A stretch of 64,000 bases of DNA, taken from Clostridiales bacterium (GTDB lineage: Bacteria > Bacillota > Clostridia > Oscillospirales > Oscillospiraceae). The translations under genes and the position numbers were made by a program. Shown one piece after another: positions 8,952 through 17,266 of the stretch. Under the pieces are notes generated by a model. That model was not told where the DNA came from. It saw nothing but the letters and a program-made list of their open reading frames with translations, and made no database searches. Each line of letters starts with the position of its first letter. The stretch's first letter is position 1. The DNA lies in contig SFLH01000012.1 of the NCBI GenBank assembly GCA_004554585.1, positions 1 to 64,000 of the forward strand. Direction: 5' to 3'.

Positions 8952-9659
8952 TCAAAACTCTTTCTGGAAATAGTATCCCGCCCCTCGGCGGGTGATGATA
9001 TACTTGGGCTGGGCCGGGTCGTCCTCCAGCTTTTCCCGCAGGCGGCGCACGGCCACATCCACAGCCCGCACATCCCCCACATAGCCGGCATAGTTCCATA
9101 CCCGCTCCATGAGCTCCTGGCGAGAAAAGACCCGGCCGGCGTGGGAGGCCAGATAGGTCAGCAGCTCAAACTCCCGCTGGGTCAGGTCCAGCCGCTCCCC
9201 GTCCTTGGTCACCAGGGCCTCCTCCCGGCGGATGATCAGGCGGCCCAGGTCCAGCACCTCCGCCTCCTGGTCCGGGCGGCGCTCCATGGCCACCCGGCGG
9301 ATGTTGGCTTTCACCCGGGCCATGAGCTCCCGGATGGAAAAAGGCTTGGTGATGTAGTCGTCGGCACCCAGGTCCAGGCCGAGAATTTTGTCCTTCTCTT
9401 CCTCCCGGGCGGTGATGATGAGCACGGGGGTGTTTCTGCCCTTGTCCCGCAACAGGCGGCAGACCTCAAAGCCGTTCATCCCTGGCAGCATCAGATCCAG
9501 CAGGATCAGATCGGGGGACTCCTCCAGAGCCAGGCGCAGGCCGGTGATCCCGTCGAAGGCCTCCAGGGTGTCGTAGCCCTCCTTGTGGAGGTTGAAGCGG
9601 AGGATGTCCACGATGTTCTTCTCATCCTCTACGATGAGTACTCGCTGCTTTCGCTCCAT
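8952..9659 (-). CDS. walR: WalR-type OmpR/PhoB response regulator
   Basis: 235 residues. The receiver domain (about 5-118) has the acidic pocket E11/D12, phospho-acceptor Asp55 (LILLDLMLPG), switch Thr in ITAREE and Lys in ITKPFS. The C-terminal winged helix (about 135-232) has the recognition region VDVAVRRLREKLE and wing RGAGYYF. It partners WalK encoded immediately downstream and is predicted to control autolysin and cell-wall genes. It lies 12 bases after nudF, so it appears co-transcribed with it. Confidence 0.94.
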   Translation of the reverse strand: MERKQRVLIVEDEKNIVDILRFNLHKEGYDTLEAFDGITGLRLALEESPDLILLDLMLPGMNGFEVCRLLRDKGRNTPVLIITAREEEKDKILGLDLGADDYITKPFSIRELMARVKANIRRVAMERRPDQEAEVLDLGRLIIRREEALVTKDGERLDLTQREFELLTYLASHAGRVFSRQELMERVWNYAGYVGDVRAVDVAVRRLREKLEDDPAQPKYIITRRGAGYYFQKEF

Positions 9660-9671
9660 CCTGCCACCTCC

Positions 9672-10217
9672 TCAGTGCTGGGTTTCGTCCAGCAGGAAGG
9701 AAGCCTTTAGAATGCCGGCCAGGGTCTTGCCGTCCTGGATCTCCCCCCGGGCCACCATAGCCAGCAGTTGCTGGTAGGGCACCCAGAGGGTCTCCACAAA
9801 CTCCCCGTCGTCGGGCTTGGCCGGCCCCTGGGTGAGGTCTTTGGCAAAATAAAGATAGATCCGCTCGGACAGGATGCCCGGCGAGGAGTAGCTGCACCCC
9901 ATCTCCGTCAGGGTGCCGGGGACCAGGCCGGTCTCCTCGGCCAGCTCCCGCAGCGCGCTGGCCCGGGGCTCCTCCCCCTTTTCCAGCTTGCCCGCGGGCA
10001 GCTCCAGGGTGACCTCTCCCATGGGATAGCGGTACTGGCGCACCAGGGCCACCCGCTGCTGGTCGTCCATGGCAAATACCGCCACACCCCCCCGGTGCTC
10101 CACCACCTCCCGGTTGGTGAGCCGGCCGTCCATCAGGCGGACCTTGTCCTGGCGGACATTGACGATGATGCCCTCGTAAAGTCTCTGCTGAGAGACCATT
10201 TCCTCTTTGAATTCCAT
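9672..10217 (-). CDS. nudF: NUDIX hydrolase, ADP-ribose pyrophosphatase type
   Basis: 181 residues from ATG 10217, chosen because GAGGTG lies 8 bases upstream; the open frame further upstream has no ribosome site. The Nudix box is complete: GKLEKGEEPRASALRELAEE followed by TGLV (G-x5-E-x7-REUxEExGU), preceded by the NudF-type VRQYRYP and ELPAG. Family members hydrolyse ADP-ribose to AMP and ribose-5-phosphate. It heads the walRKHI operon here, an unusual first gene for that locus. Confidence 0.88.
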   Translation of the reverse strand: MEFKEEMVSQQRLYEGIIVNVRQDKVRLMDGRLTNREVVEHRGGVAVFAMDDQQRVALVRQYRYPMGEVTLELPAGKLEKGEEPRASALRELAEETGLVPGTLTEMGCSYSSPGILSERIYLYFAKDLTQGPAKPDDGEFVETLWVPYQQLLAMVARGEIQDGKTLAGILKASFLLDETQH

Positions 10218-10302
10218 GTGACCGCACCTCGATTTCTCAGAAGCTCTCTCCCGTTGGGAGAGGGGCGGACCTGTCTTAGCCCACCCGTCCATATGTTTCT
10301 TG

Positions 10303-10308
10303 ATTATA
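10303..10308 (-). promoter_or_regulatory. -10 element of the nudF-wal operon
   Basis: TATAAT on the minus strand, with no convincing -35. It is the only good -10 upstream of nudF and is divergent from the promoter at 10358-10386. Confidence 0.5.
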
Positions 10309-10357
10309 GCATACTTTCCCCCCCGGTGCCACCTTTTTTCCCTGGCAACCATTGCAT

Positions 10358-10386
10358 TTGCCCTGCCGTCCCAGCCCTGGTATAAT
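10358..10386 (+). promoter_or_regulatory. Promoter of small gene 10439
   Basis: TTGCCC (10358-10363), a 17-bp spacer, and TATAAT (10381-10386). Confidence 0.72.
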
Positions 10387-10438
10387 GGCCTGGACACCGC
10401 GGCCGCCCAGGCCGCACCACTCCAGGAGGTACCCACCC

Positions 10439-10687
10439 ATGATCCTGTCCCCCATGGGCGCCGGGCTGGCGCTCTACTTCTCCCAAGAGGAACTGCCCGC
10501 CGGCCGCCCCCTCACTCAGCAGGCCGCCCTTCCCCTGATCCGCCGGGCTTTGGCCCGGGCCCGTCAGCCGGTACCGGCGGCGCTGGAGATCCGCTCCTTC
10601 CCCTCCCGCCATGGCGTGCTTTTCCTGGTGCGCCCCCGTCTGCCCCGCCACAGCCAAGCCGCCGGCCCGGAGGGCCTGCTCAGCTGA
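10439..10687 (+). CDS. Small protein of unknown function
   Basis: 82 residues from ATG 10439, 8 bases after AGGAGGT (10424-10430) and about 50 bases after a strong promoter, which argues for a real gene. The protein starts MILSPMGAGLALYF, has a Pro/Ala-rich helical middle (LIRRALARARQPVP) and ends in a basic segment with FLVRPRLPR. There is no signal peptide and no metal-binding pattern. I do not recognise the family. It is monocistronic and divergent from the wal operon. Confidence 0.6.
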   Translation: MILSPMGAGLALYFSQEELPAGRPLTQQAALPLIRRALARARQPVPAALEIRSFPSRHGVLFLVRPRLPRHSQAAGPEGLLS

Positions 10688-10819
10688 ACGGCCTCCATCC
10701 ACTGGCAAAGGAGGGTTCCGTCCGGCCCAAACCGGAGGTTTCTCCCTGTCCATGGAAAATTTTTTACGGAAAAATCACAATTCGTTAATTTTCTTCTTTT
10801 ATTTTCTCGGCCGGGATGC

Positions 10820-10825
10820 TATAAT
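10820..10825 (+). promoter_or_regulatory. -10 element of murA
   Basis: TATAAT with a weak T-rich -35 region (TTTTAT at 10797-10802). It is preceded by a ~60-bp AT-rich tract (10757-10806) that could act as an UP element. Confidence 0.55.
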
Positions 10826-10831
10826 GGTCCC

Positions 10832-11110
10832 AAATTATAGGTAGTGGTCTGCCCATTTGGCAGGCAGCCCCGGCAACATTGTGGATTCCCCAGGAATCGG
10901 ACCGACAGGGCAGCAAGCTGTTGCCTTGGGTTTTGTTGCGGCCAGGACCTGCTGTGTCCTCCCTGCTGCCGCCACTGCCCCGTCCCGGCCGGTACATTTG
11001 TCCGGCCGATCTGGACAGGATAACACCGGGACTCTGGCTTTGGCCGCCGTCCCCTTTGCTTTGCTTCCAATGTCATCATGATAGAGAATCATATAAAAGA
11101 AGGTGCCGTT
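10832..11110 (+). other. Long structured leader of murA
   Basis: About 280 nt lie between the predicted transcription start and the murA start. No open frame has a ribosome site. Local hairpins are visible: GATTCC-CCA-GGAATC (10884-10898) and GGCCGG...CCGGCC (10987-11007). No T-box, SAM or other motif that I know is present. Could be an attenuator or simply a long 5' UTR. Confidence 0.4.
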
Positions 11111-12409
11111 TTGACGAAATATGTGATCAGCGGTGGCAACCCCCTCCACGGTGAAGTGGAGATCAGCGGCGCGAAAAACGCTGCCGTGGCCATTCTTCCC
11201 GCTGCCCTTCTGGTAGACGGAGTCTGCCGGATCGAAAACGTTCCCAATATCAGCGACGTGACCATGATCCTGGGCATCCTCCGGGACCTGGGCGCCGAAG
11301 TGCGCATGATCAATTCCACCACCGTGGAGCTGGACTGCTCCCACGTCTATAAACAGAATGTCCCCTATGAACTGGCCCGCCAGATCCGCGCCTCCTATTA
11401 TCTCATCGGCGCCCTGCTGGGCCGCTTTGGCCGTGCCGAAGTGCCCCCTCCCGGCGGCTGTGACCTGGGCGTGCGGCCCATCGACCAGCACCTGAAGGGC
11501 TTTTATGCCATGGGGGCGGAGATCCAGGTGGAGAACGGCTTCATCTATGCCGCCTCCCCCACCGGCCGCCTCCACGGGGCCCAGATCTATCTGGACGTGG
11601 TCTCCGTGGGTGCCACCATGAACATCTTGCTGGCCGCCGCCCTGGCCGACGGCCTGACGGTCATCGAAAACGCCGCCAAGGAGCCCCACATCGTGGACCT
11701 GGCCAACTTCCTCAACTCCATGGGCGCTGACATCATGGGCGCCGGGACCGACGTGATCAAGGTCCGGGGGGTCTCCAAGCTGCGCGGCGGCTCCTATTCC
11801 ATCATCCCCGACCAGATCGAAGCCGGAACCTACATGACCGCCGTGGCGGCCGCTGGCGGCGAGGTGCGCATCAACAACATCATCCCCAAGCACCTGGACT
11901 GCATCACCGCCAAGCTGGTGGAGATGGGGGTGGAAATTAAGGAGGAGGGCGACTCCCTCATCGTCCGCCGCAACGGCAAGCTCACCAGCACCAACGTCAA
12001 GACCATGCCCTATCCCGGCTTCCCCACCGACATGCAGCCTCAGATTGCCGCAGTCCTTTGCCTGGCAGAGGGCACCAGCATCCTCAACGAGGGGGTCTGG
12101 GACAACCGCTACCGCTACGCCGACGAGTTCCGGCGCATGGGGGCCAACATCCAGGTCAACGGCAAGATTGCCGTTATCGAAGGGGTTCGGGCTCTCACCG
12201 GCGCCCCGGTGTGCGCCTGCGACCTGCGGGCCGGGGCCGCCATGATCGTAGCCGGTCTGGCCGCCAACGGGGTGACCGAGATCGACCAGGTCTATCACAT
12301 CGAGCGCGGCTACGAGGGCATCGTGGAAAAACTGTCCAAACTGGGCGCCGACATCCGGGAAGAGATCATTCCCGAGGAGGATTGGCGCAGCGGCAACGGC
12401 GTGGGCTGA
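11111..12409 (+). CDS. murA: UDP-N-acetylglucosamine 1-carboxyvinyltransferase MurA
   Basis: First committed step of peptidoglycan synthesis: transfers enolpyruvate from PEP to UDP-GlcNAc in the cytoplasm. The likely start is TTG 11111 (protein begins TKYVISGG like other MurA), because AAAGAAGGTG ends 5 bases upstream. The in-frame ATG at 11078 has no ribosome site. 432 residues, the normal length. Two EPSP-synthase-type lobes are visible. The N-terminal SGAKNA binds substrate, and the loop GGCDLGVRP carries the catalytic, fosfomycin-target Cys. Other conserved stretches are YPGFPTDMQPQ and DLRAGAA. A terminator-like hairpin follows. Confidence 0.95.
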   Translation: MTKYVISGGNPLHGEVEISGAKNAAVAILPAALLVDGVCRIENVPNISDVTMILGILRDLGAEVRMINSTTVELDCSHVYKQNVPYELARQIRASYYLIGALLGRFGRAEVPPPGGCDLGVRPIDQHLKGFYAMGAEIQVENGFIYAASPTGRLHGAQIYLDVVSVGATMNILLAAALADGLTVIENAAKEPHIVDLANFLNSMGADIMGAGTDVIKVRGVSKLRGGSYSIIPDQIEAGTYMTAVAAAGGEVRINNIIPKHLDCITAKLVEMGVEIKEEGDSLIVRRNGKLTSTNVKTMPYPGFPTDMQPQIAAVLCLAEGTSILNEGVWDNRYRYADEFRRMGANIQVNGKIAVIEGVRALTGAPVCACDLRAGAAMIVAGLAANGVTEIDQVYHIERGYEGIVEKLSKLGADIREEIIPEEDWRSGNGVG

Positions 12410-12426
12410 GTCCGTCTTGCCGTCCC

Positions 12427-12450
12427 CTTCCCTGTCTGCAGGCAGGGAAG
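12427..12450 (+). terminator. Terminator-like hairpin after murA
   Basis: CTTCCCTGTCTG pairs with CAGGCAGGGAAG (one wobble), followed by ATCCCTTTTC. Confidence 0.55.
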
Positions 12451-12470
12451 ATCCCTTTTCTTACTTTCAT

Positions 12471-12498
12471 GTGGACGGCGGGCCGGCCTGCCGTCCAC
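12471..12498 (+). terminator. Second hairpin upstream of rlmH
   Basis: GTGGACGGC (12471-12479) pairs with GCCGTCCAC (12490-12498), followed by TTTTC. It sits just before the rlmH ribosome site and may attenuate readthrough from murA. Confidence 0.5.
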
Positions 12499-12524
12499 TT
12501 TTCATTCTGTTGGGAGGTCTGCCG

Positions 12525-13007
12525 ATGGTCAGCGTCCAGGTGCTCTGCGTGGGCAAACTGAAAGAGAAACATTTCGCCGCGGCCTGCGCCGAGTACGCCA
12601 AGCGGCTGGGCGGTTTCTGCAAACTCACCATCACGGAGCTGCCCGAGCAGCGTCTGCCTGAGGACCCCGCCCCGGCCCAGATCGACGCCGCCCTGGCCAA
12701 GGAGGCCGAGGCCATCCAGGCCAAGCTCCCCAAGGGGGGCAAGGTGGTGGCCCTGTGCGTGGAGGGGGACCTCCTCTCCAGCCCCCAACTGGCCAAGCGG
12801 CTGGACGGGTGGATGGTGGACGGGGCCTCCCAGCTCACCTTCGTCATCGGCGGGTCCTTTGGCCTGCACCCGGCGGTGAAGGCCCAGGCCCATCTGCGCC
12901 TGTCCATGTCCCCCATGACCTTCCCCCACCATCTGGCCCGGGTGATGGTCCTGGAGCAGCTCTACCGGGCCTTTCAGATCACCGCCGGCACCCGCTACCA
13001 TAAATGA
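12525..13007 (+). CDS. rlmH: 23S rRNA (pseudouridine1915-N3)-methyltransferase RlmH
   Basis: 160 residues, the usual length, from ATG 12525 after GGGAGGT (12512-12518). A SPOUT-fold methyltransferase that modifies helix 69 of 23S rRNA. Visible signatures are VLCVGKLKEKH at the N-terminus, the SAM-knot FVIGGSFGL (most relatives have IGGSDG or IGGAYG) and the C-terminal LSMSPMTFPHHLARV, LLEQ-type LEQLYRA and YHK end. Confidence 0.93.
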   Translation: MVSVQVLCVGKLKEKHFAAACAEYAKRLGGFCKLTITELPEQRLPEDPAPAQIDAALAKEAEAIQAKLPKGGKVVALCVEGDLLSSPQLAKRLDGWMVDGASQLTFVIGGSFGLHPAVKAQAHLRLSMSPMTFPHHLARVMVLEQLYRAFQITAGTRYHK

Positions 13008-13056
13008 GCCCCGGGACGGGGGGCCTGATCCCCGCCCGAAGAAAGGAGCCTTTTCT

Positions 13057-14793
13057 ATGTCCTATCAGCAGCAATACCAGCGCTGGCTGCGCGCCGACGC
13101 CCTCTCCCCGGAGGAGCGCGCCCAGCTTTTGGCCATGGCCGACGATCCCGCCCAGATCGAGGACCGCTTCTTCAGCATGCTGGAGTTCGGCACCGCCGGT
13201 CTGCGGGGGATCATGGGGGTGGGCCTGCGCCGGATGAACCTCCACGTGATCCGCCACGCCACCCAGGCTTTCGCCCAGGTGATCCTGGCCGAGGGCCCAG
13301 CCGCCGCCAGCCAGGGGGTGGCCATCTGCTACGACTGCCGCCTGCACTCCCAGGAGTTCGCCCAGGCCGCCGCCGCCGTCATGGCTGCCAACGGCATCCC
13401 CGTGCGCCTGTTTGAGGCCATGCGCCCCACGCCGGAGCTCTCCTTCGCCGTGCGGGAGTACGGCTGTGTGGCCGGACTAAACGTCACCGCCAGCCACAAT
13501 CCTCCTGAGTACAACGGCTACAAGGTCTACTGGTCCGACGGGGCCCAGCTGCCCCCCCACCACGCCGCCGCCATCGCCCAGGAGATGGCTCGGTTGGACG
13601 TCTTTGACGATGTGAAGACCATGCCCTATGACCAGGCCCTGGCCCAGGGAAAGATCACCCTCATGGGCAAGGAAACCGACGAGAAGTTCCTGGCCCAGGT
13701 GCTGGACCAGATCAACGACAAGCAGGCTGTGGCCCAGGTGGCTGACACCTTCACCATGGTCTACACTCCCTTCCACGGCACTGGGTATCAGCAGATTCCC
13801 TACGTCCTGGGCCAGCTGGGCATCCAGCGCCTGCACTGCGTGCCGGAGCAGATGGTCATCGACGGTTCCTTCCCCACTGTGGCCTCCCCCAACCCGGAAA
13901 CCCCTGAGAGCTTCGCCCTGGCCCAAAAGCTGGCCAAGGAAGTGGGGGCTCAGTTCATCCTGGGCTCCGACCCCGACGCCGACCGGGTGGCCATCCAGGT
14001 TCGGGATAAGGACGGCCAATATGTGCAGATCTCCGGCAACCAGACTGGGGTGCTACTGCTGGACTACCTCATCGGCGCCAAGCAGCGGGCAGGGACCATG
14101 CCCGCCCATCCGGTGGCCCTGAAATCCCTGGTGACCACCAACATGGCCCGGGCGGTGGCTGAGGCCAACGGGGTGACCTGCTACGACACCTTCACCGGCT
14201 TTAAATTCATGGCTGAGAAAAAGAACCAGCTGGAACAGGCCGGCCAGGGCCACGTGATCTTCTCCTACGAAGAGTCCATCGGCTACATGATCGGCGACTA
14301 CGTCCGGGACAAGGACGCGGTGACCGCCTCCCTGCTGCTGACCGAGATGGCTGCCTGGTACGCCTGCCAGGGAATGACCCTGCTGGACGCCCTGGAGGCC
14401 CTGTACCAAAAATACGGTTACTATGGTGAGCAGACTGTCAACCTGGTCATGCCCGGCCTGGAGGGCATGGCCCAGATGAAGGCCATCATGGCCGCCCTGC
14501 GCCAGAGCCCCCCCACCCAGATCGCCGGCACCGCCGTCACCTGCCAGCGGGACTACCAGAGCGGCCAGGAGCGGCAGACCGCCAGCGGGGAAAGCCGCAC
14601 CATGGAGCTGGTGGGCTCCAATGTCCTGAGCTGGACCCTAGCCGACGGCACCACCATCGTGGTGCGCCCCTCGGGCACCGAGCCCAAGATCAAGGTCTAT
14701 GTGCTGACCACCGGGGCCGACGGCGCCCAGTGCCGGGAGCGGGTGGACCGCTACGCCGCCTGGGCCCAGACCCTGAAGGACCTGGCCCGCTGA
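13057..14793 (+). CDS. pgcA: Phospho-sugar mutase (phosphoglucomutase/phosphomannomutase family)
   Basis: 578 residues from ATG 13057 after AAAGGAG. Alpha-D-phosphohexomutase with all four signature loops: active-site phosphoserine in TASHNPPEYNGYK, metal-binding DPDADR, sugar-binding EESIGY and phosphate-binding RPSGTEPKIK. The ~580-residue length and the N-terminal FGTAGLRG match the PgcA-type enzymes that interconvert glucose-1-phosphate and glucose-6-phosphate, feeding UDP-glucose and glycogen or wall polymers. Specificity for mannose-phosphate cannot be excluded. It is 49 bases from rlmH and ends at a strong terminator. Confidence 0.9.
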   Translation: MSYQQQYQRWLRADALSPEERAQLLAMADDPAQIEDRFFSMLEFGTAGLRGIMGVGLRRMNLHVIRHATQAFAQVILAEGPAAASQGVAICYDCRLHSQEFAQAAAAVMAANGIPVRLFEAMRPTPELSFAVREYGCVAGLNVTASHNPPEYNGYKVYWSDGAQLPPHHAAAIAQEMARLDVFDDVKTMPYDQALAQGKITLMGKETDEKFLAQVLDQINDKQAVAQVADTFTMVYTPFHGTGYQQIPYVLGQLGIQRLHCVPEQMVIDGSFPTVASPNPETPESFALAQKLAKEVGAQFILGSDPDADRVAIQVRDKDGQYVQISGNQTGVLLLDYLIGAKQRAGTMPAHPVALKSLVTTNMARAVAEANGVTCYDTFTGFKFMAEKKNQLEQAGQGHVIFSYEESIGYMIGDYVRDKDAVTASLLLTEMAAWYACQGMTLLDALEALYQKYGYYGEQTVNLVMPGLEGMAQMKAIMAALRQSPPTQIAGTAVTCQRDYQSGQERQTASGESRTMELVGSNVLSWTLADGTTIVVRPSGTEPKIKVYVLTTGADGAQCRERVDRYAAWAQTLKDLAR

Positions 14794-14813
14794 CTCTCTC
14801 AATCAAACCAAAT

Positions 14814-14855
14814 AGGCCCCCGGGCGGACCCGCAAGCCGGTCCGCCCGGGGGCCT
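14814..14855 (+). terminator. Terminator after phosphohexomutase
   Basis: A 17-bp perfect stem (14814-14830 with 14839-14855) followed by a short T run. Confidence 0.8.
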
Positions 14856-14934
14856 TTGCCGTTGGACGGGCGCATAATCTCCTTTTGACGGGCATAACGA
14901 TAGGATAACGTCAAACATCTCAGGAGGTCTTGCT

Positions 14935-16074
14935 ATGAAGAAACTCTGCGCAACCATCCTCTGCCTGCTGCTGTGCGCAGGACTTCTCCCTGCCCAAGCG
15001 GCAGGGCCTGCGGTGGACGCCAAGGCTGTGGTCCTCATGGAGAAGACCACCGGAGACGTGCTCTATGAGGAGCAGGCCCACCAGGCCCTGGAGCCGGCCA
15101 GCGTGACCAAGGTCATGACCCTGCTGCTGATCATGGAGGCCCTGGACGAAGGCACCATCACCAAGGAGACCATGGTCCCCGTCTCCGCTACCGCCGCGGG
15201 CATGGGGGGCTCCCAAGTGTACATGAAAGAGGGGGAGGAATTCTCCGTCCACGACATGCTCAAGGCCATCTCCGTGGCCTCAGGCAACGACGCCTGCGTA
15301 GCCATGGCCGAATATCTGGCCGGGAGCGAGGCCTCCTTCGTGGAGAAGATGAACCAGCGGGCCCAGGAGCTGGGGATGGAAGACACCGTATTTCTCAACT
15401 GCACCGGCCTGCCCGCCGAGGGCCACGTGACCTCGGCCTATGACATTGCCCTGATGTCCCGGGAGCTCATCCTCCACCACCCGGACATCCGCACCTACAC
15501 CACCATCTGGATGGACACCCTGCGGGACGGCGCCTTCCAGCTGGCCAACACCAACAAGCTCATCCGGTTTTACGACGGGGCCACGGGGCTGAAGACCGGC
15601 TCCACCGACAGCGCCCTATACTGCCTGTCGGCCACGGCGGAAAAAGAGGGCATGGAGCTCATCGCCGTGGTGCTGGGCTCTCCCACCTCCAACGACCGGT
15701 TTGAGGCGGCCAAGGCCCTGCTCAACTACGGCTTTGCCGGCTGGTCCCTGGTCACCGCTGCCCCCTCAGAACCTCTCTCCCCCATTCCAGTCTCTCTGGG
15801 CACCACCGAGAGCGTGCAGCCCATCCTGGCCGAAGACAGCCAGATCCTGCTGAGCAAGGGAGAGGCAGCCAAGGTCACCACCACCCTGACCGTAGAGGAA
15901 TCCCTCCAGGCCCCGGTGGAGCAGGGCCAGCAGGTGGGCACCCTCCACGTACAGGTGGACGGCCAGACCAAGCAGAGTATCCCTCTGGTGGCCCAGGAGG
16001 CCGTGCCCCGGCTGACCTTGTGGCAGGTCTACCAGCGCATGCTCACCACCCTCTTCTGCGGGGTGTGCCCCTAA
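14935..16074 (+). CDS. dacF: D-alanyl-D-alanine carboxypeptidase (low-molecular-weight PBP, DacF/DacB type)
   Basis: 379 residues from ATG 14935 after AGGAGGT. A signal peptide (to about A23) precedes a peptidase S11 domain with nucleophile Ser56 in SVTK, the SGN motif near residue 117 and KTG near residue 216. The C-terminal beta domain (about 285-360, PBP5_C type) ends in a hydrophobic/amphipathic segment LWQVYQRMLTTLF that would tether it to the outer membrane face. It trims the terminal D-Ala of peptidoglycan pentapeptides. A TTGACG lies at 14885-14890 but no well-spaced -10, so the promoter class is unclear; dacF homologues in Bacillus use a sporulation sigma factor. Confidence 0.92.
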   Translation: MKKLCATILCLLLCAGLLPAQAAGPAVDAKAVVLMEKTTGDVLYEEQAHQALEPASVTKVMTLLLIMEALDEGTITKETMVPVSATAAGMGGSQVYMKEGEEFSVHDMLKAISVASGNDACVAMAEYLAGSEASFVEKMNQRAQELGMEDTVFLNCTGLPAEGHVTSAYDIALMSRELILHHPDIRTYTTIWMDTLRDGAFQLANTNKLIRFYDGATGLKTGSTDSALYCLSATAEKEGMELIAVVLGSPTSNDRFEAAKALLNYGFAGWSLVTAAPSEPLSPIPVSLGTTESVQPILAEDSQILLSKGEAAKVTTTLTVEESLQAPVEQGQQVGTLHVQVDGQTKQSIPLVAQEAVPRLTLWQVYQRMLTTLFCGVCP

Positions 16075-16123
16075 GCCAGAACCCCGGCTTTGCCCTCCCG
16101 CCGGGTGGGCCGCCCAAAACGCC

Positions 16124-16163
16124 AACCGGCGCGGACCAGCCTTTTGCCTGGTCCGCGCCGGTT
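16124..16163. terminator. Bidirectional terminator between dacF and MerR gene
   Basis: A perfect 16-bp stem AACCGGCGCGGACCAG / CTGGTCCGCGCCGGTT, flanked by a T run on the plus side. A second hairpin CCCAGGCCCC-AA-GGGGCCTGGG (16209-16230) lies directly after the MerR stop codon on the minus side. Confidence 0.75.
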
Positions 16164-16238
16164 TTCCGCGCAAAAAAACGGCACAGCCGCCGCCATGCCG
16201 TTCCCTTCCCCAGGCCCCAAGGGGCCTGGGAAGCTGTT

Positions 16239-16532
16239 CTATTCGGATTCAGACGCACGGGGGTCCGCCTGTGCCTGCCGTGCCAGCAGTTCCTTGATCT
16301 GGCGGATGGACTGCCCCTGCTTCCGCAAGGCCTTGATGGTCTGGATGCGCTGGACGCTCTCCTCCCGCTTGTAGCGGCGGGTGAGATTTTCCTCCGCCTG
16401 CTGGAAGGGAAGCATCCCCTCCTCGGTGTAAAATTTCAGGGTGCTGTACCGGGTGTCGGTCAGGCGGACCAGTTCCCCGATGGTCACGTCCTCCGCCTGT
16501 TGGATGACCTCTAATTTCCGCTGTCTGGACAT
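16239..16532 (-). CDS. MerR-family HTH protein
   Basis: 97 residues. A winged-helix MerR DNA-binding domain: TIGELVRLTDTRYSTLKFY, EEGMLPF, then RRYKREESVQRIQTIKALRKQGQSIRQIKELL, where MerR proteins carry helices 3-5. It stops after the DNA-binding domain, so no effector domain or long dimerisation helix is present. It is 22 bases downstream of the GPP34 gene with a ribosome site AAAGGGGG, so co-transcribed. A likely local regulator, perhaps of its own operon. Confidence 0.82.
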   Translation of the reverse strand: MSRQRKLEVIQQAEDVTIGELVRLTDTRYSTLKFYTEEGMLPFQQAEENLTRRYKREESVQRIQTIKALRKQGQSIRQIKELLARQAQADPRASESE

Positions 16533-16554
16533 GGCCCGCCCCCTTTGCCCGTTT

Positions 16555-17217
16555 TTAGGAGAATACCACCACCAAGGTCGCCATGATGCTGATCAGGTTC
16601 TCCACATATTCTACCATCTCCCGGACCAATTTTCCAGTGGGGGTTTTTCCGATGGCCTGGATTTTCTCTTTCATCTCCTTCTGCTCAAAGGCGGAGAAGT
16701 AAGGTTTGAGGCTCTTCCCCTTGTCCAGCAGGATCACCAGGGCGGCCACGTCCTCGGTGATCTCCCCCTCCTCCAGCAGTTCCGCTCGGACCAGGTCTAC
16801 CACGCCGTTGATGGCCTCCCGGGTGGGCAGATATCCCATTTTACCCCCCAGCAGCCCCGCCTTCACCGGCCGGGCCAGGTCCAGCGCCGCCAGGGAGGAA
16901 CCGATGGCCCCCAGCAGGTCATTCAGACGGGTGTCGGTGACGGAATAGTGATAGTCCTCCAGCAGTTTTTCCAGCTTGCGGTCCTTGCCGCCGCCGGTGA
17001 GGTAGTGATACAGAGGAGCCAGGTGGGCCTGCTCCGCCGGCAGGGGGGCCGTCACGGTCACGGTCTTCTTCTCCAGGGCCACACAGCCGGCCAGCCGCAG
17101 TTCCAGCAGGGCCGCGGCCACCAGACAGACCTGTTTCTCCGTACTGAACGCGCCCAAGGTCCCCTTCTCGTTCACCGCGCAGATCAAATATTCCTGGCTG
17201 AGGGTCAAATCTTTCAT
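16555..17217 (-). CDS. GPP34 (Golgi phosphoprotein 3-like) domain protein
   Basis: 220 residues from ATG 17217, 7 bases after GGGAGG; an upstream in-frame start is less well placed. The N-terminal LTLSQEYLICAVNEKG and LVAAALLELRLAGCVAL are typical of the GPP34/GOLPH3 fold (helical, phosphoinositide- or anionic-lipid-binding in eukaryotes). The rest is helical (VTDTRLNDLLGAIGSSL, a DLVRAELLEEGEI segment) and the C-terminus is hydrophobic (LISIMATLVVVF). The bacterial role is not established. It leads a two-gene unit with a MerR regulator under a strong promoter. Confidence 0.78.
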   Translation of the reverse strand: MKDLTLSQEYLICAVNEKGTLGAFSTEKQVCLVAAALLELRLAGCVALEKKTVTVTAPLPAEQAHLAPLYHYLTGGGKDRKLEKLLEDYHYSVTDTRLNDLLGAIGSSLAALDLARPVKAGLLGGKMGYLPTREAINGVVDLVRAELLEEGEITEDVAALVILLDKGKSLKPYFSAFEQKEMKEKIQAIGKTPTGKLVREMVEYVENLISIMATLVVVFS

Positions 17218-17266
17218 GTCGCTGCCTCCCAAAAATTTCTCGGTGGTGGTGCTGTCTACTTACTAC

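Noticed and set aside
14885..14913. Vegetative promoter of dacF
   Set aside because: TTGACG is present but no -10 matches at 16-18 bp; a sporulation-type sigma is possible but no consensus could be confirmed.
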